Part shown: in pieces, positions 34,326 through 40,611 of the stretch
Position numbering within the stretch: position 1 is the stretch's first letter
Layout: every line of letters begins with the position of its first letter
Assembly: GCA_035358715.1 (NCBI GenBank)
Contig: DAOPPX010000032.1
Span: 1 to 44,690 of the forward strand
DNA length: 44,690 nt
Direction: 5' to 3'
From: UBA8199 sp035358715
GTDB lineage: Bacteria; Verrucomicrobiota; Verrucomicrobiia; Limisphaerales; UBA8199
Made by a program: the position numbers and the translations under genes
The notes under the pieces: generated by a model
What the model was told of the DNA's origin: nothing
What the model saw: only the letters and a program-made list of their open reading frames with translations
The model's database searches: none

Positions 34326-35780
34326 GTGAAGACCGCCACCGTCCAGCGCACACAGGTCATCCTGCATCCGGAGCGCGCGCGCGTGCTGCTCCGGCCGTTT
34401 CTCACTCCGAGCGATCCCCGCGCCGTCAGAATCTGCGCCCAGGTCATGGCCCTCCCGGAAGATGAAGTCCACCTCCTCTGGCAACAGGTGAAGATGGAAT
34501 TCGGTGAGCGTCACGCCAAGACCCGGGACTTTCTCAAAGCCCGATTCGATCAGGTCCGCCCGTGCTTGCACAGCGACGAGAACCTGTCCGAAGAACGGCA
34601 GCTCTTGCTCGGCGCCTATTTCACCCACGAGTATTCGCTCGAAGCCGCCGCGCTGTTCAATCCTTCGATCGTGCCGCATCCGGACCAATCGGGCCTGCCG
34701 CCCGGCGCGCTGCGTTTCATCCTGAGCCTCCGGGCCACCGGCGAAGGCCACATCTCCTCAATCACTTTCCGCACCGGGTTGCTCGACGCCCGCGGCGACA
34801 TCACGATCAATGCCCCCACGCGCTACTGCCTGGAACCCGAGCAGGTACCCAACGCCTCCTACGAAAACCGCCTATTCGAGCGAAAGCTTCAGGAACTTGG
34901 GTTGGTGGGAGACTTCAGCCGGCAGGTGCTCCAAGGGCTGGGAGGCTCCTTCACGCTCGACGAGTTGCGCGCCAGCCTCAGTCGCGCGGCAGAACAGTTC
35001 CACGCCCGCGACCAGCAAACCGGCGCGATAGCCAGAAAAATCCTGATGCTGGCGCAGTCCAATTATGAAGTCCAGTTTGCCCCCGACTCGCGCTTGTCCG
35101 AACGCGTGCTCTTTCCGGTCACGCCCTCCCAGAGCAATGGCATCGAGGACGCCCGTTTCGTTCGCTTCCAACACGAGGACGGCACGCATGGGTATTACGC
35201 CACCTACACCGCCTACGACGGCAAGATGATTCTGCCGCAATTCATCGAAACGCGGGACTTCCTGCACTTCAAGTTCATCACCCTGAATGGCCCGGCCGTG
35301 CAGAACAAAGGCATGGCGCTGTTTCCGCGCAAAATCAATGACCGCTACGTCATGCTCGGCCGGCAGGATTACGAGAACATTTATGTCATGTTCTCCGATC
35401 ACCTGCACTTCTGGCATACCACGCAACTGCTCCTGAAACCGGCCTTTCCCTGGGAAATCATTCAGTTGGGCAACTGCGGTTCGCCTATCGAGACCGACGC
35501 CGGCTGGCTCGTCCTCAGCCACGGTGTGGGGCCAATGCGCAAGTACTGTATCGGCGCCTTTCTGCTCGACCGGGACGATCCGACCAGGGTGATCGGCCGC
35601 CTGCGCGAGCCGCTGATCAAGCCGAATGAGAATGAACGGGAGGGTTACGTGCCCAATGTGGTCTATTCCTGCGGCAGCCTCCTGCACGGACGGCAACTCG
35701 TCATCCCCTACGCCATGTCCGACTACGCCGCCACCTTCGCCACGCTGTCCCTGGACGAGGTGCTGGGCTGCATGGAATGA
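34326..35780 (+). CDS. GH130-family glycoside phosphorylase
   Basis: A 484-residue protein with the five-bladed propeller motifs of GH130 mannosyl phosphorylases. These include GAYFTHEYSLEAAALFNPSI near 98, SNGIEDARFVRFQHEDGTHG with the proton-donor aspartate (ED.R), the YYATYTAYDG strand, NKGMALFPRKINDRYVMLGR and LGNCGSPIETDAGWLVLSHG with the phosphate-binding histidine region. The family cleaves beta-mannosidic bonds using phosphate, giving mannose 1-phosphate; some members act on beta-1,2-mannan or Man-GlcNAc. The first 90 residues (a helical extension) are characteristic of the subgroup encoded beside the glycosyltransferase above. It is likely cytoplasmic, since no signal peptide is seen. 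Confidence 0.9.
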   Translation: MKTATVQRTQVILHPERARVLLRPFLTPSDPRAVRICAQVMALPEDEVHLLWQQVKMEFGERHAKTRDFLKARFDQVRPCLHSDENLSEERQLLLGAYFTHEYSLEAAALFNPSIVPHPDQSGLPPGALRFILSLRATGEGHISSITFRTGLLDARGDITINAPTRYCLEPEQVPNASYENRLFERKLQELGLVGDFSRQVLQGLGGSFTLDELRASLSRAAEQFHARDQQTGAIARKILMLAQSNYEVQFAPDSRLSERVLFPVTPSQSNGIEDARFVRFQHEDGTHGYYATYTAYDGKMILPQFIETRDFLHFKFITLNGPAVQNKGMALFPRKINDRYVMLGRQDYENIYVMFSDHLHFWHTTQLLLKPAFPWEIIQLGNCGSPIETDAGWLVLSHGVGPMRKYCIGAFLLDRDDPTRVIGRLREPLIKPNENEREGYVPNVVYSCGSLLHGRQLVIPYAMSDYAATFATLSLDEVLGCME

Positions 35781-35895
35781 GGCGGCCTCGGCGGTCTCGC
35801 CTTGGTCTTGCGCCTTTCCATAACACGCTTTGGCCACTACCTTCCTGCCGCCCGTGGAATCCAAAGCAAAATCAACGTCTTTCGGCCCGGCTCAT

Positions 35896-35946
35896 TCACC
35901 CGCGCAGCGCTCAGCAGGGTCGGGCGCGCCAAAAGCAAATGCCTAT
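35896..35946 (+). repeat. 51-bp direct repeat, copy B
   Basis: The same orientation and length as copy A at 31888-31938. It ends immediately before the GTGCAGCC that may begin the intron-like RNA, so the intron-like element appears to abut the repeat edge. Confidence 0.75.
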
Positions 35947-35979
35947 GTGCAGCCTTCGGTCTTTGACATGCTTGCAGGT
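35947..35979 (+). ncRNA. Possible 5' end of an intron-like RNA, separated by the transposon
   Basis: GTGCAGCC resembles the GUGYG start of bacterial group II introns. The last seven bases (TGCAGGT, 35973-35979) are duplicated at 39419-39425. Joining the two sides restores a hairpin GCAGGTGCAAGTCCTGC, a GGTGCAAGTCC element frequent in group II domain I. The identification is tentative. Confidence 0.35.
35973..35979. repeat. Target-site duplication, left copy
   Basis: TGCAGGT directly abuts the left terminal repeat of the transposon and is repeated exactly after its right end. Confidence 0.85.
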
Positions 35980-35994
35980 TGTTCCGCTTCACGG
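35980..35994 (+). repeat. Transposon left terminal inverted repeat
   Basis: TGTTCCGCTTCACGG, identical (inverted) to 39404-39418. The 5'-TG terminus is typical of DDE transposons of the Mu/Tn7/retroviral type. A subterminal TTATCGTGATGA at 36010-36021 is matched by TCCTCACGATAA (39326-39337) at the right end. Confidence 0.88.
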
Positions 35995-36107
35995 TAATTC
36001 GGGAGAGATTTATCGTGATGATTTCGGAGAAGTGGGCTGAGGGTATCAGGATAATCAGGAAGGGAGCCGAGACATGTTTAGCGTGAGGTGGGGGGCTTGG
36101 CCGGGGA

Positions 36108-36524
36108 TCAGATTAAGCCCCGATGAAGTTTTTCTTTCAGGTTACGCAACTGCTCCAGAGCGCGTTGGCGGCCGTGCGCTTGCTCGGCGGGCGAGCAGGT
36201 TGGGATTACCGGCTGGGTTTTCTGAGGAGCTGGAGCTGGGGCGCTGAGCCGAACCCGGCTGATGTTGAGGTCTTCCTCGAAGCGATCCGGCTGGAGCAGA
36301 TTGGACAGCTTAAGGGCGCCGACATTGCGGCGGGTATGCCGGATTTCCTTTTGCAGGTACCCGACGACCTGAACCAGGTCGGCCAGGGTGAAGTCAGCAC
36401 GGAGGAACTCAAACCAAAGCCGCTCCCGGTCAAAACGCAGCGAAAGGTTCTGACCGGTAAGACGACAATAAGTTTGGTGGAGTTGCTCGATTTGGGCCGG
36501 CACCGAAACGGGGGCGGCGTTCAT
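36108..36524 (-). CDS. Small helical transposon accessory protein
   Basis: A 138-residue protein; the ATG at 36524 overlaps the ATPase stop (ATGA). The frame is open further upstream, but there it only mirrors the ATPase gene. The N-terminal 80 residues are well ordered (QIEQLHQTYCRLTGQNLSLR, FDRERLWFEFLRADFTLADL, VQVVGYLQKEIRHTRRNVGA) and helical, with a DNA- or protein-binding look. The C-terminal part is Pro/Ala-rich and ends in a basic coiled helix (RQRALEQLRNLKEKLHRGLI). I do not recognise a named family. Position as third gene after transposase and ATPase suggests a target-selection or regulatory subunit. Confidence 0.75.
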   Translation of the reverse strand: MNAAPVSVPAQIEQLHQTYCRLTGQNLSLRFDRERLWFEFLRADFTLADLVQVVGYLQKEIRHTRRNVGALKLSNLLQPDRFEEDLNISRVRLSAPAPAPQKTQPVIPTCSPAEQAHGRQRALEQLRNLKEKLHRGLI

Positions 36525-37360
36525 TTGGCCAGTTGCGCCACCCATGGCAGCAACTCCAGGGCCCGCTGCACATGAGCGGCGGTAACCATTCGCGAGCTTT
36601 GGGCGGCGGCTTCTTCCAGGGCTCGCTGAGCCAAGTGGTTCAAGAGCCGGGGCAGTCCGTTGCCGGCCTGCAGGAGCAACGCCAAGGCGGGCGCCTCGAA
36701 GGGATTGGCATGAATGCCGACCTGCTCCAAACGGGCCTGAACGTAACCACTTAACTGCTCGCTGGTCCAGGGTTCCAGCCGCAGGCAGAAGCTCAGCCGG
36801 GCCAACAGGGGCGCGTTGATGCCCATCTGTAAGCGCGGCAGGAGTTGTTCGTCGCCGACCAGCAGCAGGCTGAAAGGCGGCTGGGTGTCGCGGCGCTCGC
36901 AACTTAAGAGCCGCACTTCTTCCAGCGCGGTGGCGCTGAGGTTCTGCGCCTCGTCAATGACGACCACGGGCCAGAGCCGGTCCAACTGCTGCCAGCCCTG
37001 CCGGATGAGCAACACGTTGTCGCTGCGGCGCATCCGGGCGGTCTGCCCCAACTCCGCGCAGAGCAAGCGCAACAGGTCGGTGCCCGTGACCGAGGAGTGG
37101 GACAGCACCAGAGTTTTGTAGCGCTTGTCGGGCAGGGACCGGAGGAAGTGCTGGACCAGGAGGCTCTTGCCGACCCCATTGGGGCCGTGAAGCAGACCGC
37201 AAGCCCGCACGGCCACCAACTGTTCCAGCCGATGGTGGATTTGCTCAAAGCTCGCCGAGGCATAGGGTTTTTCCACCACCGCCCCGAAGGGCAGTTGGCT
37301 GGCGCCCCACAGGCCTTTGAGGGCCATCTCCAGCTCAGGTGGATTTGTCGGGCCGTTCAT
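36521..37360 (-). CDS. AAA ATPase, TniB/ExeA-like transposition regulator
   Basis: 279 residues from the ATG at 37360; upstream reading would only overlap the transposase, which it already overlaps by 26 nt. Walker A is GLLHGPNGVGKSLLVQHFL and Walker B is LWPVVVIDEAQNLSATALEE (DEAQN, typical of TniB/ExeA-type AAA). LLVGDEQLLPRLQM is sensor-1-like, and LARLSFCLRLEPWTSEQLSG is the family's conserved helical lid. GNGLPRLLNHLAQRALEEAA is the C-terminal ExeA/TniB GxPRxxN motif. Such ATPases bind DNA, pick the target and stimulate the partner transposase. Translation is probably coupled to both neighbours. Confidence 0.92.
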   Translation of the reverse strand: MNGPTNPPELEMALKGLWGASQLPFGAVVEKPYASASFEQIHHRLEQLVAVRACGLLHGPNGVGKSLLVQHFLRSLPDKRYKTLVLSHSSVTGTDLLRLLCAELGQTARMRRSDNVLLIRQGWQQLDRLWPVVVIDEAQNLSATALEEVRLLSCERRDTQPPFSLLLVGDEQLLPRLQMGINAPLLARLSFCLRLEPWTSEQLSGYVQARLEQVGIHANPFEAPALALLLQAGNGLPRLLNHLAQRALEEAAAQSSRMVTAAHVQRALELLPWVAQLAK

Positions 37361-38594
37361 AGTCGCCGTCGGTGTAGGTCTTGGAGTTGAGCTGCTTGTC
37401 GCAGCGGCGAGCCCCCGCCACGTATTTGCCGCCGAACCAAATCTCGACGCGTTGCCAATCAAAGGGATTGAAGCGCACTTCAATCAACTGGCCACGCAGG
37501 TGCACTGGGGCTTCCCACAGTTGGCCCTCCAGGCTGAAGGTGGCATCCAGGCGCACCCGGCGCTCGCGGCGAGACAGGAAGAGGACTTCCCAATCGGTTT
37601 GCGGGTCGGCGGTGCGCAGCTTGAGCGCCCGCTGGGCGAAGCGCTCGGCGGGGGTTTGGCCTCCCAGCGCACTGTGGGGCCGTTGATGGTATTCGGCTTC
37701 GATCCAGCGCCATAACCGAGCGTTGAGGTCCTCGAGCGAGCGCGCCGGTTCGATGATCAGGCGGGCTTCGAAATCCATTTGTAGGGTCCTAAACCAGCGT
37801 TCCATTTTCCCCTTCGAGAAGGCCGCGTAAGGCTTCGCGTGGCAGAGCCGCACGTCCAGATTGGCGCAGACGACCTGCAGATGGTAGCTGGTGAAGATTT
37901 TACCCTGATCGGTGTAGAGCTTGTCGGGAAAGCCGCGGCGGGCTAGGCCCTGGCGAAAGCAGTCCAGAAAGGAGCAGAGCTTCTCGCTTTCGTAATATTG
38001 CGCATGCGGCACCAGGCGCGAACAGTCGTCCAACACGGCGAACAGACGCGTGTGGATGACTTGGCCGGTGACCAACTTGAGCGTCGGACCGAACATCAGA
38101 TCGGTCATCCACAGCTCGTTGGCCAGGGCGCACTCAAAGGCTTTGGTGGGACCACTGGCCGGGGGCGGCAGGTGCTTCATCGAATGGGCATCCAGCTGGT
38201 GCTCAGCCAAAAGCCGATACACCGAGGGCATACTGAAGGTGCCCGATGGCAGGACGCCCTTTTCGACCAGTTGTCGCACCAGCACCCGGATCGTGAGTTC
38301 CGGGTACTGTTTGCGCGCCGCGATGATCGCCTCGCACTGCTCGGGGCCCAGCGCTTTCCGTGTGCCCTTATCGCTGCGCGGCTGCCGTTGCAGTGCCTCA
38401 AAACCCTGGTGGCGCCACTCATAATACCAGCCTTCCAGTGTGGAGGCCGAGTAAGTCTTGCCGCCCCAGGTCCGTTCGCTGGCCAGCGCCGTGGCTCGGG
38501 CCAACGTGAAGTTTTGCTTGAGGGCCTCGGCGATCCAGCTCACCGCCGCGTGCCGGGCCAAGGCCAAAGCATCCGAATCCGAAGGTTGATTCAT
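37335..38594 (-). CDS. D,D35E transposase (integrase core, Mu/TniA-like)
   Basis: A 419-residue transposase. Residues 10-110 hold two helix-turn-helix segments (AEALKQNFTLARATALASER and STLEGWYYEWRHQGFEALQR) for terminal-repeat binding. The rve integrase core shows the catalytic triad: D165 in LWMTDLMFG, D229 in LYTDQGKIF and E265 in SKGKMERWFRT, so the D-E spacing is exactly 35 residues. HQRPHSALGGQTPAERF is the usual post-catalytic helix. The C-terminal 90 residues (VRLDATFSLEGQLWEAPVHL, EIWFGGKYVAG) are the Mu-type beta-barrel that contacts the ATPase. All catalytic residues are intact, so the transposase itself appears functional. Confidence 0.95.
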   Translation of the reverse strand: MNQPSDSDALALARHAAVSWIAEALKQNFTLARATALASERTWGGKTYSASTLEGWYYEWRHQGFEALQRQPRSDKGTRKALGPEQCEAIIAARKQYPELTIRVLVRQLVEKGVLPSGTFSMPSVYRLLAEHQLDAHSMKHLPPPASGPTKAFECALANELWMTDLMFGPTLKLVTGQVIHTRLFAVLDDCSRLVPHAQYYESEKLCSFLDCFRQGLARRGFPDKLYTDQGKIFTSYHLQVVCANLDVRLCHAKPYAAFSKGKMERWFRTLQMDFEARLIIEPARSLEDLNARLWRWIEAEYHQRPHSALGGQTPAERFAQRALKLRTADPQTDWEVLFLSRRERRVRLDATFSLEGQLWEAPVHLRGQLIEVRFNPFDWQRVEIWFGGKYVAGARRCDKQLNSKTYTDGDYERPDKST

Positions 38595-38685
38595 ACGCCC
38601 GTGAGCTTGGCGCTGCCTCTACCCCCGCTGCTATAATAACGTTGTGTGGGGGTAAGCTCGCCAGCGGCTCCGGCGCGAGCCACCC

Positions 38686-39240
38686 TCATTCAGTGTGCAG
38701 TGGCCGGCGCTGATGGCAGCGGTAGTTGCCAAACAAGCAGGTGTGAAACGCTTGGACCAGCTGGCGGGTGACACTGGCCAGGCCGCCGCACTGCCGCACC
38801 AACTGCCGCCAGAAGTCCCGGGCGCTGGGCCAGAGCGGCACCGGACCAAACGCGTTGCCCACCTGCCGCAGCAGACTGGGCAGGTGCCCCTGGAACCGTC
38901 GCCAGTAAGGCTCAATGGCCGGAACCCAGTGCTGCACTTCGGGCTTTTGGGTCTGGCCACTGAAAGCCGCCTCAATGGTCGCCGTATTGACCGCCCGATA
39001 CGGCTGGGCAAAGTCCGGCAGGCAACTGATGCTCACCCGGCAATGCCGACACAGGAAACGACGCACCCAGATGCGGAGGACCTCCTTCAACCAAGTGCCA
39101 TATCGGCGATAATACGCCAGCGCCTCCAGACTGTTGGCCTGCCCGCAGTTCAGACAAATTTCCGGCGGCGGGACTTGCCTCTGATAGTTTTGCTTTTCAT
39201 ACTGCTCGGGGGTCAGTGAGGTTTGGAATATTGTTTGCAC
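38686..39240 (-). CDS. Zinc-ribbon transposon protein (unknown role)
   Basis: A 184-residue protein encoded first in the element, 91 nt upstream of the transposase. An N-terminal zinc ribbon is formed by CLNCG (about 29-33) and FLCRHCRVSISCLPDF (about 62-77). The part after about 85 is helical with conserved-looking aromatics (EPYWRRFQGHLPSLLRQVGN). It resembles the short Cys-rich proteins (DUF6431-like, from memory) that sit beside transposases in this phylum and possibly act as DNA-binding or target-selection factors. The family assignment is uncertain; the ribbon itself is clear. GAGG lacks a good position upstream, so initiation may depend on a weak site. Confidence 0.75.
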   Translation of the reverse strand: MQTIFQTSLTPEQYEKQNYQRQVPPPEICLNCGQANSLEALAYYRRYGTWLKEVLRIWVRRFLCRHCRVSISCLPDFAQPYRAVNTATIEAAFSGQTQKPEVQHWVPAIEPYWRRFQGHLPSLLRQVGNAFGPVPLWPSARDFWRQLVRQCGGLASVTRQLVQAFHTCLFGNYRCHQRRPLHTE

Positions 39241-39244
39241 GACA

Positions 39245-39337
39245 ACTCTATAACCGAGCTGCCCCCCGCTTGAAAACCCTCCCCGCCTCTGTGATTCGAC
39301 TGGCTACTCTAAAACCGAAGCTCCCTCCTCACGATAA
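39245..39337. repeat. Subterminal repeats at the transposon right end
   Basis: ACTCTATAACCG (39245-39256) and ACTCTAAAACCG (39306-39317) are direct repeats, 11 of 12 identical. TCCTCACGATAA (39326-39337) is the inverse of the left-end TTATCGTGATGA except for one base. Multiple ordered sites inside one end are usual binding arrays for Mu/Tn7-type transposases. Confidence 0.55.
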
Positions 39338-39403
39338 TTGCGGAACTCCTCTCACCACCTCCCATCTCACCCTGCAGCAATCAGGCTCACAGTTCAGCGG
39401 TTT

Positions 39404-39418
39404 CCGTGAAGCGGAACA
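39404..39418 (-). repeat. Transposon right terminal inverted repeat
   Basis: The exact reverse complement of 35980-35994, immediately followed by the right copy of the 7-bp target duplication. Confidence 0.88.
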
Positions 39419-39425
39419 TGCAGGT
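39419..39425. repeat. Target-site duplication, right copy
   Basis: TGCAGGT, identical to 35973-35979, directly outside the right terminal repeat. Confidence 0.85.
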
Positions 39426-39990
39426 GCAAGTCCTGCCTCGGCAATGGATGGTTGGGCCGAGGAGTCATAGCCGACCTTGGTTGGGGGAGACCCCGGCTGG
39501 GGCAAGCTGACGGTGCAAAAAAGGGAAGGTGAGGCGAAGGGCCCGCAAGGGCAAAGACCGGCCAGAGTAAGCCGAGGAGGCCCGAGCTGGACGGAGTTCG
39601 CCAGACTGGCGGATCAGGCCGTAGTAGCGTTGGCAGGCGCGGGGACAATAAACCGCGCTGAGCCAAGGGCCTGTGGGCACAGCCGCGGTTCGAGACGCCC
39701 GGACTCTGAGCCGGGCACTGAAAGGACTGCAAGGACTGCGCCAAACGGAGCCGGCAACGGCCCCGGAAGGGCGCAGCCCCAGTTGGCTGGGGCTTCCAAC
39801 CGTATCGCGGAAAACTCGCTGTACGGGATGATCAGAGGAGGTGGAGGAAACAGGGGCAGGGTCTGGTGCCCTTTTGCCCCGAAACCCGAAAGGGTGGATA
39901 CATCGGAAGGCATTGACCTAAACTTCGCTGCGTCTCCACCTTACTCGACCAGTCAGTTCCCGGCCGCTGCTGCTGAGGGGTATCCAAGTG
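39426..39990 (+). ncRNA. Structured RNA, probably an ORF-less or degenerate group II intron
   Basis: About 570 nt dense in hairpins: GCCC-GCAA-GGGC (in 39538-39555), AGCCCCAG-TTGG-CTGGGGCT (about 39776-39796), ACCC-GAAA-GGGT (about 39884-39897), and GGGG-AGA-CCCC near 39485. GNRA tetraloops are typical of large ribozymes. With the transposon removed, the start contains GCAGGTGCAAGTCCTGC, a common group II domain I hairpin. At 39799-39829, CCGTATCGCGGAAAACTCGC followed by TGTACGG resembles domain V, though its AGC triad position reads AAC and the upper stem is imperfect. No reverse transcriptase is encoded. The total size without the transposon, about 600 nt, fits an ORF-less ribozyme. Boundaries are approximate. 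Confidence 0.4.
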
Positions 39991-40014
39991 GCGGATGGAT
40001 GTAGGAAGTCTCCC

Positions 40015-40041
40015 CCTGTAGGCCGCGTGTCCCCACGCGGC
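40015..40041 (+). repeat. Dispersed 27-nt palindromic repeat (copy 2)
   Basis: CCTGTAGGCCGCGTGTCCCC and the following ACGCGGC match, inverted, the copy within lnt at 24492-24518. CCGCGTG and CACGCGG form a 7-bp stem around TCCC. Confidence 0.6.
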
Positions 40042-40084
40042 GGCACTCGCGCAGCCCATCCCCGGCGCCCACACCCCGTCATTA

Positions 40085-40147
40085 CACCGGACACTCACCG
40101 TAGTACCTCTGATAGCCTATCAGAGGTACTACAGTGAGTGTCCGGTG
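40085..40147. repeat. 31-bp near-perfect palindrome
   Basis: Arms 40085-40115 and 40117-40147 are reverse complements with one mismatch and a single central base (40116). The outer part is CACCGGACACTCAC and the inner part GTAGTACCTCTGATAG. It lies in an intergenic stretch between the intron-like RNA and a small ORF. The extent and lack of a T-run argue against a simple terminator; it could be a dispersed palindrome or a recombination/binding site. Confidence 0.85.
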
Positions 40148-40169
40148 CGTATCCGGTGTGTATCCGGTG
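40138..40169 (+). repeat. Three 11-nt-spaced GTRTCCGGTG units
   Basis: GTGTCCGGTG at 40138-40147, GTATCCGGTG at 40149-40158 and GTATCCGGTG at 40160-40169 repeat every 11 nt. The first unit is the outer part of the 31-bp palindrome's right arm. The 11-nt periodicity mirrors the 25972-26074 structure. Confidence 0.7.
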
Positions 40170-40182
40170 ACGTGAGGCTGGG

Positions 40183-40395
40183 GTGGGCGCATTAGCCCAG
40201 AGCCAGACCGGAAAGGCCAAGCTTTCGCGCCTGAAGCGCAGGGCGGAGAAATGGCCGTGGGGGTTGTCTGAAGCCGATTTGGCGGTCAAAATGCTTCTGG
40301 CGCAGCAAGAATGTCCGCTATTTCGGCTAAAAGCCGTTCAGCAGGCCGTTCGAGCGATCTCTGGGGACGCCGAGCTCCATTTTGCGACAGGTTGA
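40183..40395 (+). CDS. Possible small hypothetical protein
   Basis: A 70-residue frame with a basic N-terminus (TGKAKLSRLKRRAEKWPWGL) followed by two helices (SEADLAVKMLLAQQECPLFR and LKAVQQAVRAISGDAELHF). The composition is protein-like, but no family is recognised and no strong ribosome-binding site precedes it. It sits between a palindromic repeat and a pseudogene fragment, so it could be a repeat-associated ORF or part of a decayed gene. Confidence 0.25.
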   Translation: MGALAQSQTGKAKLSRLKRRAEKWPWGLSEADLAVKMLLAQQECPLFRLKAVQQAVRAISGDAELHFATG

Positions 40396-40503
40396 AGCGG
40401 TGACCGTGCAGTCGGAGGGCTGAGGGGTGTTAGCATCAGCTTTGGCCCAAGGCCAAATGCCCCTTTAGGCTGCTAGCCTCGTGCTAGCAAACTGGGATCA
40501 GCG
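40396..40503. other. Short intergenic stretch with two small hairpins
   Basis: TTTGGCC/GGCCAAA-type arms near 40441-40461 and GCTAGC...GCTAGC near 40470-40488 form weak stem-loops. They may act as a terminator for the minus-strand STAND gene remnant. Nothing else is visible. Confidence 0.3.
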
Positions 40504-40605
40504 CTAGGCTCCTTTCACGGCGTCGAGGAGTTGCTGGAGGAATTGAACAATTGCGGCGGCACACCGCCTCCGCCCGGGCCGTACAAGCGGCGCTGCAGCC
40601 AATCC
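40504..40605 (-). pseudogene. Remnant of a second TPR-STAND gene 3' end
   Basis: Minus-strand reading gives LDWLQRRLYGPGGGGVPPQL and, one frame over, QFLQQLLDAVKGA followed by TAG at 40504-40506. The RRLYGPGGGGVPPQ piece parallels RRARGPGGGGLPPQFAQAIQ inside the adjacent large protein (near 41690-41760). It is therefore probably the frameshifted tail of a paralogous protein, left behind when the TIR-ending version took over or recombined. Confidence 0.45.
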
Positions 40606-40611
40606 AGATGA

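Larger units (their letters stand above)
35980..39418. mobile_element. Four-gene transposon with 15-bp terminal repeats and 7-bp target duplication
   Basis: The 3,439-bp element is bounded by TGTTCCGCTTCACGG at 35980-35994 and its exact reverse complement at 39404-39418. TGCAGGT is duplicated on both flanks, so the ends are exact. All genes lie on the minus strand: zinc-ribbon protein, D,D35E transposase, AAA ATPase and a small helical protein. The last three overlap or are nearly contiguous. The right end carries extra subterminal repeats. The transposase-plus-ATPase pair recalls TniA/TniB of Tn5053 and MuA/MuB. However, no TniQ or resolvase is present, and a 7-bp duplication differs from the 5 bp usual for those families. 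Confidence 0.9.

Noticed and set aside
37335..38594. Assignment of the transposase to IS21 (IstA/IstB)
   Set aside because: The ATPase has a TniB/ExeA-type DEAQN and GxPRxxN pattern rather than an IstB pattern, and there are two extra genes; the duplication and ends alone do not support IS21.
39477..40004. A 175-residue plus-strand protein (MVGGDPGWGKLTV...)
   Set aside because: It lies wholly over hairpin-rich sequence, has no recognisable domain, and its composition follows the RNA stems. The open frame is likely a by-product of high GC.
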